Of a stretch of DNA of 64,000 bases, positions 22,046-34,750 are shown in pieces. The stretch is taken from NCBI GenBank assembly GCA_021292105.1, contig CM037861.1, positions 55,659,245-55,723,244 of the forward strand. Reading direction: 5' to 3'. The notes below the pieces were generated by a model. The model was not told the origin of the DNA. It saw nothing but the letters and a program-made list of their open reading frames with translations, and did not search any database. Numbering within the stretch: the first letter of the stretch is position 1; the number at the start of each line of letters is the position of its first letter. The translations under genes and the position numbers were made by a program. This DNA is from Anadara kagoshimensis (lineage: Eukaryota; Mollusca; Bivalvia; Arcoida; Arcidae).

Positions 22046-22630
22046 TTTATATTGTATATAATTTGTTATTACATGACGCAAATGTTGGGAAAGCAAACTG
22101 GGTACTTAATGTTAAAAATCTTATTTGTGGTTTAGGTTTCTCTGAATATTGGTATAATCAGAACCCATATTGTATTAATATTGAATTGGTATTACAGAGA
22201 TGTACAACAGTGGTTTGAATCTATAAAAGCTAAAAATAAGTTAAATGTTTATGTTAATATTAAATCTAATTATAACTTTGAATTCTATTTGCAGTGTTTA
22301 TGTAATGAACATTTATTTATACTATCTAAAATAAGATGTGGAAATCTAAAGCTGAATGTAGAGACTGGACGATACTCAAACATTCCAAGACAATCAAGAA
22401 CCTGTTCACACTGCAACTTAAATGCCACGGAAGACGAATACCATTTCATTTTGATTTGTCCAGCCTATAGACACTTAAGAATTAAATATCTTCCAGTGTA
22501 TTACAACCATTGGCCTACTTTACAAAAACTGTATAATTTATTATCGTCCGGAAACAAAACATTATTAATAAGACTATCAAAATATCTAGTCAATGCCTGG
22601 AAATTAAGATCTCAATTAATTGTTTATTAA
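22038..22630 (+). pseudogene. LINE ORF2 C-terminal part, displaced by frameshifts
   Basis: From about 22038 the protein resumes one frame over (SLIYIVYNLLLHDANVGK, then FSEYWYNQNPYCINIE). It shifts again near 22195 into the frame reading DVQQWFESIKAKNK and ends at 22630. It carries the C-terminal zinc-knuckle-like motif CSHCNLNATEDEYHFILIC, usual at the end of LINE ORF2 proteins. The two frameshifts show an old, inactive copy. Confidence 0.8.
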
Positions 22631-24758
22631 TATTATAAAATACCATGTATTATTATCTTTATATTTATATTATTATTATTATGTTATTGTATTCTACCGC
22701 TATCATTGTAAAATATTTCGATTTGTGCTACAAGCTACATATAGCTTTTTGCAATAAAGATTATTATTATTATTATTATTAAGTTATGACATGTTCTGTA
22801 GTAATGATTTCCCAATGACGTCACAATGAGAAGTGCACGTGTTCTTTACCGCCAATCTTTGTATCACCACACTGGTGATAAGTGTGGTGATAAAACTTGT
22901 ATTTCGTCAAACCAGATAGAAAAACTAGTCTAATGTTAGATAAAAGATATTGATGGAAACTGTCAACAAGACCAATGTGACATGTACAATAGACAGACAC
23001 ATATCCGGACAACTAATTATCAAGCGTTCGATGTAAATTATCACTATAAACTATTGAAAAAAGTAATTACCGTTCGTCTTCCTTGACAAGGTAATTGTTT
23101 ACTCTTTTAATACTTGTAAACTCGTTGTTCCTTAATTGAAGATAAACTTTTGCTACATGTTTTGGAACACATGCGGTTTGTGGAATTTTGGTGCTGTGAC
23201 ACAGTCATTATAAAGGGACAGTGTTTTTTTTATCTTCATTAAGTTTTTTTATAAATTGGCCAGGTCAAAGTTTTAACTGTTTTTGGGAAAAGATTGTGAT
23301 TTGAACATGGGCTTGCCTGTTTTTGATATATGTGCTCGCTATGCGTGTGCATTATTAATATCCGAAAAGCATGGATCTACAATTTTTTGGGGTAACGGAT
23401 TTTTGTCTTTCATACCAAAATGGTACAAAGACCATTTGAACACAGCCGTTCTTATAGCAATAAATATCAATTATGTCCAATATGGCCACCGTAGCTTTAA
23501 TTTGCTATGAACAAGACAACGATTAGACACATTTGAAAAAAGTGTTTTAAAGCGTGAAATCAGGAATAGAAACCGAGTCTTTGTTTTATATTGTTACACG
23601 ATAGGTACTTGCTCGCCAATATAAAATGTAATTCAGAACGTTCAGTAATATTATGTCGAAAAAGTGAGATAAAAATTTGGAAACTACCGTGATATGTTAC
23701 TAATTACACTGGCTTGATTGGCGATGTTCATCTAATCTTAACGTTACACTTAGATTATTCTAATGCAAGCGACTAGACGGTCGTACCTAGCTCTGTAAGT
23801 TAACCAGTATTGTAAACAAAAAGACCAAAATAATGATTTATGTATTGAAGCAATATGAGCAAGAAAGAGTAAGTGCCTCGAGAATTGCATCCTAAAACTG
23901 GCTGCACATAGTCGAGCAAAGGACACAACCCGATGGGAGCGAACGAACGAAATGTGGATTCCTTTATATGAAACGAGTTTGGATGAAGTGCGAAATGTGC
24001 GAAACACGCTTACGAAAAAAATGTGTGTGTGTTGTTTTATTGTACTGAAATTGAGTTGAGTAACAGCGTCTGACGTCCAAGTCAAGAGTATCTCACTTAT
24101 ATCGAGACGTTTGAATGTTAGGACACTAGCTAACCGAAGCTACATTTTGTCCGGACCGACCAGTTTACTACCACCATTATTGTCACATGTAGGTAACGTT
24201 ACGTAATACTGTAATAACCCTTGGTTACCCGGTCGTAGACAGAACAGCTTAAGTGCAGATATGTCAGTTAGTTGTGCAGGTGACATTCAAATCTACCCAC
24301 GTTATGGTACCGACATTTTGAATTCGCTTCTTTATAAACACACTCTGTGTTTTGATGTTTTAAGTTCAAATATTGAGCGCGCAGCATTTCATCTTTGACT
24401 GACGATCTAAATGTCGCAATAGGACCCTTTTCCACAGGATCATGACCGTAAGCCATGTAGATGTTAAGAAATAGAGAGATATGTAGGTGTTTTGTGATTT
24501 TGATATATTATAAAAGCATTTTGAAAATTCGTCATCCTTTGAAATAATCTAAATTATTTATAATATTATCATGAATTTAAGACTCGAAGTTAACATCAAA
24601 GGTGTTATATGATAACACACCAGACATATATATATATAAAATTGGTCATATAACATACATATATCCCCTGCAGTTATTACATATCAGATAGATGGCGTGA
24701 TTCAGAGTCTAATAATCACATCAGAACAATTACTTCATCTATTTTTTTCTTTTATTTT

Positions 24759-25090
24759 CTTTGATATATAAATCTCTTTAACAAAAAAGAGAGAAAAATA
24801 GACAAAAAAGAAAAGAAGAAAAAGATAAGAAGATGCAAGATTATGACATCGATCTATGTTTGTTAGCAATGCAAAACGGTTATTTATTGATTTCGACCTA
24901 TTAATAATTACTCCATATACTCTTTTCTTTGATATATAAATCACACACACACACACACACACACACACATCAAAATAGAAAAAAATAAATAAAGAAGATA
25001 AAACGATAAGATGATAATCGTGTTTTAGACATGGGTCTATGTTAGCATGTTAAAAAAACAGTTATCGATGGATTTTGACCTATTAACTTA
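24759..25090. repeat. Tandem duplication, 168 bp unit, with (AC)n
   Basis: ctttgatatataaatc starts at 24759 and again at 24927, and both are followed by an A-rich stretch, a cgat...tctatgtt...gttagca segment and tttgacctatta. The second unit has gained an (AC)n tract at 24942-24969. Confidence 0.8.
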
Positions 25091-25443
25091 AACCTAAAGA
25101 ACACTCACCTTGTTGATTACCTTTCAAGATGTAGAGGTCGATATTTCTTTATCCGGGGATAATTTGTTTTACAAATTGGTTTTTAGTATGAAGTGTTTCT
25201 TGTTTCTATAACGTTCATTATAACGAATTAAAGAGTTAATAATTGAACATGTCGTTGTATTTACTGTGATAAAACAGACTTTTAATTCACGGCTTTCCTG
25301 GCTACAGATGTTGACTTTCCTTTTTTTCGATTTATCGACATTTTCTCCCCAAATATCAATACTACAAACACTCAACTTATAATTTGTTGATTCTAGTTTT
25401 TGATGTCAAACGAATGCGATAAACAAACGTACACGTATGCTAC

Positions 25444-25446
<3 letters not shown>

Positions 25447-25489
<43 letters not shown>
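25447..25489. repeat. (GA)n microsatellite
   Basis: About 21 GA units in a row, 264 bp 3' (in minus orientation) of exon A's donor. Confidence 0.95.
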
Positions 25490-25492
<3 letters not shown>

Positions 25493-25752
25493 ATTATATC
25501 ATAATGTCCATGGCTTTTATGATGCAAATAAAATGAGTTAACATTTTGAAGAAGAGTCAAGAACAAACACTTCAAAAGAGTAAAAATATTATTGACAATG
25601 TAACCAACACTGATTGTGACAAAGTGACCAAATTCGTTAACTGCACATGCAAGTCAATACAACTTATGATATTAGATCATTTCAAACCAACAATGACTTT
25701 TTCAGATATGAATGCATATATGTAAGTATTATAAAGAAAGAAGTACTTATAC

Positions 25753-26135
25753 CTTTCAAGTCATCCGTTTTCAGTTCTCCATCACCGTTAACATCCATTT
25801 TATCAAAAGCCTGTAAAACTACTTGTTTTCTTATCTCCGACATAGGGGGTCTCAGTCTATGTATGAACTCACAAAAATCAACTGTTTTTATCATCTTTAT
25901 CAAACCACAAAAACAAAAGACTTAAATCCTCTTTTGAAATTTCAATTCCGTAATTTTTCAAACCTTCTTCAAGTTCTTCAAAAGATAACCTTTTTGAAAA
26001 GTCCGCGTCCATATGTCTAAACACTACAGACAACTCCTTAATACCACCACAGCCCCTCCCTAAACACTGTTCCCTCATCAGAACTATCAACTCATCCGCC
26101 CTTTCCACCATCTCTTTTTTCCAATACGAATACAT
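25753..26135 (-). pseudogene. Calcyphosin-like 5' coding exon A, frameshifted
   Basis: From ATG (26133-26135) it reads MYSYWKKEMVERADEL, CGGIKELSVVFRHMD and onward as in exon B, to LFLWFDKDDKN. There it has lost 2 nt relative to exon B (around 25884-25895) and hits a stop. The other frame resumes with TVDFCEFIHRLRPPMSE, EAF-like QAFDKMDVNGDGELKTDDLK and the donor gtataagt. Exon length is 383 nt against 385 in B. Without the shift it would end in phase 1 and join the exon at 17156. Either a pseudogene exon or a base-calling error in an A/T run. The MEF2-like ctaaaaatag lies 33 bp upstream (26168-26177). Confidence 0.8.
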
Positions 26136-26661
26136 AGTAAAGAGGGAAATTTTACTCGTTACTATTGCTAAAAATAGATCTTTTCTTTCACTACATATGC
26201 AAGCATTTGTGTGACGTATACATATTAAAACATCGATTTTTCTTAAGCTAAAATGAAACTAGAATAAATCCCGCCTTATTCAAACTCTCAAAGTTAATTC
26301 TGATATATAAAGATGTAAATCTAGTTATATATAAACATGTACACGTGTAAAAAGAGTAATTCCTGTTGCTATGGTTACTTATAAATATTGTGATTATAGT
26401 TCACACCCCGCCTTCATCCAGTCGATAATATCGGATTGTATCTACTTAGAAACTATAGTTCTTACAGCCGGGTAAAGTATTGATGTACTGTTCACACCAC
26501 GATTTCCGGGTGAAAAAATGGCTCGCAGTTTTTCCCCGCATAATTCATTCTAGCTTATTTAAATCCATCAACTAACTGCATGGGACTGGGATTGAAAACG
26601 AACAACTTGTCATCTTAGATAAGTACGCTCACCTGTTCACGGCAAACTGATATTTCAGTTA

Positions 26662-28921
26662 CATAACACTAAAAACGTATGTTAGAATTTTAGATGTTTG
26701 GAGCTCCTTTATTATTATCATCAGATAAGATACATTGGATATTCTTACCGTACAGAACTGTGGAAAGTTTAACACTGGCCTAAAGAAAACGGGACTCGAA
26801 ATTTGGTTGCCGAGATATGGATAGGTAGTGGCCGAAGAGCAGTCAGGAGATAGATAGGCGACTGTCGAGATACAGCTAACGAGCGGTCAAGATTAGCTGT
26901 CAATTTGGCATTAATCCGTTACCTTGGCGTTAAACATTTTACAGGCCTGTACAGTACAGTATGTAATATTTACCTCCGAGTCTTAGAAATCAATAAGATA
27001 TGGATTTTTTATGTTCGTTAGAGGTACAATAATCAGGATTGCGAAATATTGTATGCTGAATTAGCAATCTTTGATAGATAATAATATCAAATTATAATTG
27101 AAAATTGATTTTGTGTCTAACTTTTACAGCATAATATTCATGTAAGCATCACATGGAAATATTAAAACAGAGAATTATCTTTGCTAATCTTAGAATCCAT
27201 GTGTTGCGTTTCAAAAGTTGCATAATTGAACGTTTGTCTTGAAAAATGTGCTCACTCTCTCGCGCAATATTTTGCTGATCGACAAATTATACATTGATGC
27301 TATAGTTCTGTTTAACAGTTAATGCAATCAAGGAAGCAATCTGCTTACAAATAAATTGCTGACTCATGGATATTGCAAACTTGGGGTTATCAAGTCCCTT
27401 AAAAAGTGTTATGGCCGTCATCACAATATCGTTGTTAAGTACGATGTCTCTGTACACAAAACTATCTTGGATAAAGCCAAGGGTCCATAGTTCAAAGTTT
27501 CTTTCGTTCTCAATTTAGATTTCATATGTGGTAGGTGCAGCTAGCTAGAAAATAGGACCGGGAGCCCTGACCTAACTTCCCTTTAGTGGAAGCTTGCGTG
27601 GTTTTCAAAATCTTGTTACGGTTTTGGGATTTGGACACGTTCCTGTATGGTGTGTTTGACCAGGTATTGCAAATAGTGTTTCAAAAGTTACCCAAATAAA
27701 TATTTTTATGTAATAAGTTGTTATTCGAAGAGTTATACGTTAATGCTGTATGACTGTAGGGGAAATTGAATGTCAGTGATAGTTCATGCATCATAACACT
27801 AAAAACGTATGTTAGAATTTTAGATGTTTGGAGCTCCTTTATTATTATCATCAGATAAGATACATTGGATATTCTTACCGTACAGAACTGTGGAAAGTTT
27901 AACACTGGCCTAAAGAAAACGGGATTCGAAATTCGGTTGCCGAGATATGGATAGGTAGTGGCCGAAGAGCAGTCAGGAGATAGATAGGCGACTGTCGAGA
28001 TACAGCTAACGAGCGGTCAAGATTAGCTGTCAATTTGGCATTAATCCGTTACCTTGGCGTTAAACATTTTACAGGCCTGTACAGTACAGTATGTAATATT
28101 TACCTCCGAGTCTTAGAAATCAATAAGATATGGATTTTTTATGTTCGTTAGAGGTACAATAATCAGGATTGCGAAATATTGTATGCTGAATTAGCAATCT
28201 TTGATAGATAATAATATCAAATTATAATTGAAAATTGATTTTGTGTCTAACTTTTACAGCATAATATTCATGTAAGCATCACATGGAAATATTAAAACAG
28301 AGAATTATCTTTGCTAATCTTAGAATCCATGTGTTGCGTTTCAAAAGTTGCATAATTGAACGTTTGTCTTGAAAAATGTGCTCACTCTCTTGCGCAATAT
28401 TTTGCTGATCGACAAATTATACATTGATGCTATAGTTCTGTTTAACAGTTAATGCAATCAAGGAAGCAATCTGCTTACAAATAAATTGCTGACTCATGGA
28501 TATTGCAAACTTGGGGTTATCAAGTCCCTTAAAAAGTGTTATGGCCGTCATCACAATATCGTTGTTAAGTACGATGTCTCTGTACACAAAACTATCTTGG
28601 ATAAAGCCAAGGGTCCATAGTTCAAAGTTTCTTTCGTTCTCAATTTAGATTTCATATGTGGTAGGTGCAGCTAGCTAGAAAATAGGACCGGGAGCCCTGA
28701 CCTAACTTCCCTTTAGTGGAAGCTTGCGTGGTTTTCAAAATCTTGTTACGGTTTTGGGATTTGGACACGTTCCTGTATGGTGTGTTTGACCAGGTATTGC
28801 AAATAGTGTTTCAAAAGTTACCCAAATAAATATTTTTATGTAATAAGTTGTTATTCGAAGAGTTATACGTTAATGCTGTATGACTGTAGGGGAAATTGAA
28901 TGTCAGTGATAGTTCATGCAT
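26662..28921. repeat. Tandem duplication, two 1,130 bp units, nearly identical
   Basis: Unit 1 is 26662-27791 and unit 2 is 27792-28921. Line-by-line reading shows only about three substitutions (for example gggactcgaaatttgg against gggattcgaaattcgg, and ctctcgcgc against ctcttgcgc). Each unit holds one MITE of the cagtacag family (about 26748-26960) and one copy of the dispersed repeat (27340-27665 and 28470-28795). The event is recent, or two haplotypes were joined in the assembly. Confidence 0.97.
27340..27665 (+). repeat. Dispersed ~370 bp repeat (duplicated again at 28470-28795)
   Basis: gctgcttacaaataaattgc-like start, tggccgtcatcacaatatcg, gatgtctctgtacacaaaac, gtaggtgcagctagctag, then a 3' part with ttgcgtggttttcaaa and ggtgtgtttg. 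The 1,130 bp duplication carried it along. Confidence 0.8.
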
Positions 28922-29112
28922 CAGTAAAATATATCATCCTGTTCTAAGTTTGTGATCGTTAGCAAAGGTCAAAAATGTAATTTCTCCATTTATGTTTTGT
29001 AGAAGTTATTTCAGCTCTAATTTCACGCTTCAAATCATTGATTCCATAATAACTTTATATCCTGAGGATCTTAATTTGTGGTATATATTTATTTCTTATG
29101 AATTCAGATGTA

Positions 29113-29311
29113 CAGTACAGACCTGGCGATAGTTTAAAACTGAGTTAAAACTCCATTCGAAACTCAAGTAATCAAGGATAGCTAGTTACCGAAAAGCAGT
29201 CAAGAAATAGAAATCAACTGTCGAAAAAGCTATCGAGATATACCTAACATGGGACCGAGATAAACTGTCCATTCGACACTAATTCGTTAGTTTATATATG
29301 TTTTTATACTG
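29113..29311. mobile_element. MITE of the cagtacag family, diverged
   Basis: Starts tacagtacagacctggcgat and ends atactgta. The middle keeps the family's gagata-tacctaac and accgagataaactg motifs. Confidence 0.55.
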
Positions 29312-29399
29312 TATGTTAAACTTTCGTCAGGTCAGTTCTGTATTTATGATGGTCAAGTATTACCATATAGAATGTATTCAAATTTTTTTTATTACTAAC

Positions 29400-29790
29400 T
29401 AACTAGTAAAAATGATTAATTGTTGATTCAGGGATATAGCAAGCTTTGTCTGATCAAGATCCACAAGAATTTTTATGGACGTCATCACAATATTGTTGGA
29501 AAGTATAAATATTTTACATGCACATCTCGGTATCCGCATTTACCTTGGATATATTTGACGCCTTAAAGTTCCATGTTCCTTTCATTCTCAATTTTGATTT
29601 CACACGGGATGTGTTTAACTAGCTAAACAGGATTTGTCTACCGTTTCGGAACACCCGGCCTCTTCCCCGGCTTGTCGAAGTTCACGTGTTAAACTTAATT
29701 TGTCAGTATGCCAAGGTTTTACTACTAGTATGTTTTTAGGGTTGTTATTTGAACATGGACTGATGTGTTTATGTTTCATTCGATTATCAT
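29400..29790 (+). repeat. Dispersed ~370 bp repeat
   Basis: Landmarks: ttgttgattcagggatatag, ttatggacgtcatcacaata, taccttggatatatttgacg, gtttaactagctaaacagga, then acacccggcctctt and ttcacgtgttaaactta. Confidence 0.8.
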
Positions 29791-32779
29791 AAAGTCTGAT
29801 TTCGTATTTTTTACTGTAAATTATTTAATTACAATGATAAATTTGGCAGAGGTTTTGTCATCATTATTGGATTTGAAATAACTATTTGTCCAAAAAAATA
29901 TATAACGGTTTGTAAGTAACTGCACCTAATTGTGAAAGACTTAAATATGTCTGCTCAGTGCCCATTCAAGACCGGTAGCTATCTGATAATCAAGTGTTGT
30001 GCTCATTTAATTTAATATAATAAGTACAGAAAGTCATGTTAGTCTATACATGATTTGGGATACAGGGATACTTTGTTCTACTTCCAATTACTTTTGAAAT
30101 CAATATTTATCAATATCCCCACTGCGTTAAAACACGCGTAATGTAAACATCCTGTTAAACGGTATCCTATCGATAATGACCGTAAGTCTGACACCCTGTT
30201 TAGTTTAGTCAATTATTATTTTTTTTACATTTGCTAATTTCATGCAATCTAGTAAACAATTCAATTTGTATACATTAAAAAGTAAAACGCTGGTACAACG
30301 AGACAGCAATACGAGATTGATTATGTTGCATGTATTCATGAAAAGTAAGAAGGAACTCGCGATCATCACAACAGCAAAAAGTTTAAAGTAAAAACAGCGT
30401 TGCTAGATGACTTGAAAAAACCGTCTACTTGTCAACAACCAATTCACCATAGAACATCAGCCAATAGAAGTTACAACCGCATATCAAGACCACTGCACAT
30501 GAATCTCCCTACTTTGTACGACTACTGGAGTAAATGTCAAGTGGTGTGGTTATATAATACTTCTTGAAGTCATTCAGTCATATAGAACTTAATAACATTA
30601 CACAGTGAATGACCGACCACAAAAATCCTTACAAACAAAGTGAAAAAAAATGAAGCAAATGTTTCATGTTAATTACAATAACCATTTAGACGGTCATTTT
30701 AGTACTATATTCATACTTTCGTGGTTATTTTTTTTTATCTTAAACCACTACTTGTATGATGTATATATGTACAGTGCTTGAATAATTTATTCGGTTTTAT
30801 GCTCTGTAGTAATGCAGCTGTATTTAAATACAAAATACATCGATCACTCATTTATATCACGCGTGGTGATTTTTACATGTGAAAGATGATACTTAAAATG
30901 CACACATTAAAAGACAGCTCTTAACAACGTTTTGTTTTACAACGCCAGGGTATTGCCTCTCATAAATCACGAAATTGATTTTTTTTTGTATTTTATCCGA
31001 GAGTCAACTGCATTTCCAATGTGAATCCTGCAATATGTCACATACATTTTTGATAATTAGCATGCAGTTTTTCGCATTATCTATTTTTGTTTGTAAAATG
31101 TCAATTAAACTCTTTATGTGGAAACCGTTTACTAATGGCAACGAATCGTATTTTTTTAAAATTTAGATTAAAGTTTTTAAAAAAGGATGCAAGAGAGATT
31201 GAGAAAAAAAGCAAAATATAGTTTTTAAGCGGTATGGTCTAAATGAAGTGTTATAATGATCAATTATTATTATTATTGCAGCAGAAGTAGTATCCCGATT
31301 TTGGAAATAATTCTGTTCCTCGTTAATTTAAAAAATGCAAATAAATTTGATCTAGCCGTCAAATGCATCTCCTTTTTTCAGTAACTTAAATATTCGCAGA
31401 TTCTCATTTGTTTAATTTGAATATTCACAAAGGAATCATTCATTAGGAAGTGGCGTGTCTTTTCTACTTAAATTTCACATGATTAATTTTAAAGTCGACA
31501 TGATGATGCATTAAAGGTTTCAATAAAAAACAAACATACTAATCAAATGATTACAACGTGTGAATTAAATTCTGAAATGTACTGTACTGTATCCAATACT
31601 GGACCCAGTTGTTCGAAGCTTGATTAGTTATACCCCCTGCTTAAAAGTGGGGAGTATATAGTGATAGGGGTGTCCGTCCGTCCTTCCGTTACGCCTTAGG
31701 ATATCTATCTCTTATCCGCAACTCCTCCTAAACCCTTCAATGGATTTTCATGAAACTTTCACACAATCTTTGTGATATAATGTAGATGCGCACCTCCTAT
31801 TTAAAAATTTGATCCGATGGATTTTTGGGAGCGGGGGGTATTTTTGTGAGTTTCTGACTCACAGTTTTTCTAGTTTAATCAGTGATTACTAGTAGCTGAA
31901 AATTAAAATAGGAATAAAATCAAAATGTCACTATCGAATTGGTATTTTTATTTCAATGTGCTTAAGTTTGATGACTTTTTTATTCATTTTTGACATTTCA
32001 ACTCTTAAGTTCACAATATATCTGAAATTATGCAAAGTACAAATTTTGACTTATCAATTGATTAAACTAATCAAGCTTCGAGCACTGACTCCTGATGTTA
32101 TCTATATACCACTTTCTTGATACGTGTTTGTCCTATCATGTCTTCATCATTTATATAATTTTATATTTGTTTTAAATTTTATTAATTATTATTTTGATTG
32201 CCAGGTCAAGCATAATTTCATCCTGCTATGTCCAAGATAATGCCCAAAACGTGATCTAATGCTTAAGAGCGTAAAGGTAAAAATCTCAGGGAAAAATTCA
32301 TGTATAAAGCTGCCAGTGTTTGTCAAACACATGCGACATCAAAATTACAAGACATAGTATTGTAGATATGCTGCAGTTTTACTGTTTTTAATCTATAACT
32401 AAACGAAATATTATACTACGGTTATTTTTACCCTGTGCAGAACAAGAAAACACAAAATAGTAATGTACAAGGTTATAAGTAAATCGAATTCAGAGTTTTC
32501 TAATCAGCGTTATTGTGTTGTTTTGTAATAATTTTTTAAAATTATGATTATTTATTTAAATGGATATCCACTAATTGGTTTCAAATGATTAAAAATGTTA
32601 ATAAATGTTAACAATTTACGATATAAAGTCATACCGTGTATTAAATTAAACATTATTAATATTGTCTGTTAATTCATATCTATTCGCTGACTTTTAAAAC
32701 CCTCGTATCCTTTAATGAAAAACCTTATCAAAACATACCCGGAATTATCTGGGGGATTTGCGGTAGTATTGTTGTAAGT
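29791..32779. other. Gene-free stretch with one dispersed repeat copy
   Basis: Only the copy at 31632-31878 of the repeat also found at 13163-13432 was recognised, starting ataccccctgcttaaaagtg and ending ctcacagtttttctag. A 64-codon ORF at 30975-31166 has no recognisable domain. Confidence 0.5.
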
Positions 32780-32789
32780 TATTGTCTCT

Positions 32790-34750
32790 TTAAATCAACT
32801 TACTTATCTCCCCTAGCACAGTGACAATGTTTAGGTTAAGGACTTTGTTTTGTATATAAACTTGTCCATTATTAAGAACATTTGTCTTTTACCTTCTACA
32901 CTTAAATCAATTATCTCAAATGATAATATGTTCATTAAAGATTTCGTTTTGTATATAAACTTCTCATTTATTTAGAAGATTTGTCTCTAACCTTCTACAC
33001 TCAACTCAATTATCTCCCCTTGGGTCTTTGGTACTATGTTCATTAAAGACTTCGTTTTGTATATAAACTTCTCATTTATTTAGAACATTCGTCTCTAACC
33101 TTCTACACTCAACTCAATTATCTCCCCTTGGGTCTTTGGTAATATGTTCATTAAAGACTTCGTTTTGTATATAAACTTCTCATTTATTTAGAAGATTTGT
33201 CTCTAACCTTCTACACTCAACTCAATTATCTCCCCTTGGGTCTTTGGTAATATGTTCGTTAAAGATTTTGTTTTGTATATAAACTTCTCATTTATTTAGA
33301 ACATTTGTCTCTAACCTTCTACACTCAACTCAGTTATCTCCCCTTGGGTCTTTGGTAATATGTTCGTTAAAGATTTCGTTTTGTATATAAACTTCTCATT
33401 TATTTAGAAGATTTGTCTCTAACCTTCTACACTCAACTCAATTGTCTCCCCTTGGGTCTTTGGTAATATGTTCGTTAAAGATTTCGTTTTGTATATAAAC
33501 TTCTCATTTATTTAGAAGATTTGTCTCTAACCTTCTACACTCAACTCAGTTATCTCCCCTTGGGTCTTTGGTAATATGTTCGTTAAAGATTTCGTTTTGT
33601 ATATAAACTTCTCATTTATTTAGAACATTTGTCTCTAACCTTCTACACTCAACTCAATTGTCTCCCCTTGGGTCTTTGGTAATATGTTCGTTAAAGATTT
33701 CGTTTTGTATATAAACTTCTCATTTATTTAGAACATTTGTCCCTAACTTTCTACACTCAACTCAATTATCTCTCCTTGGGTCTTTGGTAATACGTTCGTT
33801 AAAGATTTCGTTTTGTATATAAACTTCTCATTTATTTAGAAGATTTGTCTCTAACCTTCTACACTCAACTCAATTGTCTCCCCTTGGGTCTTTGGTAATA
33901 TGTTCGTTAAAGATTTCGTTTTGTATATAAACTTCTCATTTATTTAGAAGATTTGTCTCTAACCTTCTACACTCAACTCAATTGTCTCCCCTTGGGTCTT
34001 TGGTAATATGTTCGTTAAAGATTTCGTTTTGTATATAAACTTCTCATTAATTTAGAACATTTGTCTCTAACCTTCTACACTCAACTCAGTTATCTCCCCT
34101 TGGGTCTTTGGTAATATGTTCGTTAAAGATTTCGTTGTATATAAACTTCTCATTTATTTAGAAGATTTGTCTCTAACCTTCTACACTCAACTCAATTGTC
34201 TCCCCTTGGGTCTTTGGTAATATGTTCGTTAAAGATTTCGTTTTGTATATAAACTTCTCATTAATTTAGAACATTTGTCTCTAACCTTCTACACTCAACT
34301 CAGTTATCTCCCCTTGGGTCTTTGGTAATATGTTTGTTAAAGACTTCGTTTTGTATATAAACTTCTCATTTATTTAGAACATTTGTCTCTAACCTTCTAC
34401 ACTCAACTCAGTTATCTCCCCTTGGGTCTTTGGTAATATGTTCGTTAAAGATTTCGTTTTGTATATAAATTTCTCATTTATTTAGAACATTTGTCTCTAA
34501 CCTTCTACACTCAGCTCAATTATCTCCCCTTTGGGTCTTATGGTAATATGTTCGTTAAAGATTTTGTTTTTATATAAACATGTCCATTGTAGGATTCAAC
34601 ACATTTGTTTCTAACCTTCTCAACTCAAGTAAATTATTTCCCTTGATACAATGACAATATGTTCGTTAAGGATTTCGTTTATATATAAACATGTACATCA
34701 TTCAACATATTTGTCTCTAACCTTATAAACTCAATCCATTAAATCAATTA
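32790..34750. repeat. 108 bp satellite, about 18 copies
   Basis: ttcgttttgtatataaac recurs every 108 bp (32943, 33051, 33159 and on). Units are very similar in the middle and decay towards both edges, as expected for unequal exchange. Variants (aacat or aagat; caattgtc or cagttatc; ctcattaattt at about 34045 and 34262, 216 bp apart) suggest dimeric higher-order units. Each unit includes a TATA-like tatataaa; nothing shows transcription. Confidence 0.97.

Larger units (their letters stand above)
20036..22779 (+). mobile_element. 5'-truncated LINE (APE-endonuclease/RT class)
   Basis: A non-LTR retrotransposon copy cut off at its 5' end inside the endonuclease domain and ending in a short (ATT)n tail (22760-22779). 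Direct copies of taagtt flank it (20030-20035 and 22780-22785), a target duplication. It landed in another repeat, whose halves (about 19850-20035 and 22786-22950) match an uninterrupted copy at 38600-38900. The microsatellite tail and the C-terminal cysteine motif fit the I/Jockey/CR1 group; the exact clade is uncertain. Confidence 0.85.
22786..25752. other. Gene-free stretch of the calcyphosin-like locus
   Basis: 22786-22950 is the right half of the repeat split by the LINE. 23215-23320 has a weak 3' fragment of the dispersed repeat. 24052-24115 is a minus-strand SINE tail (cacttatatcgagacgt). 24759-25090 is a tandem duplication, and two microsatellites follow. No exon was recognised. Confidence 0.5.

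Noticed and set aside
26168-26177. MEF2-like site ctaaaaatag upstream of exon A
   Set aside because: A single 10 bp match in AT-rich DNA is expected by chance and has no counterpart upstream of exons B or C.
32790-34750. CRISPR-like regular spacing
   Set aside because: The whole 108 bp unit repeats with no unique spacers, and the host is eukaryotic; it is a satellite. The same holds for the 29 bp array at 11790-12435.
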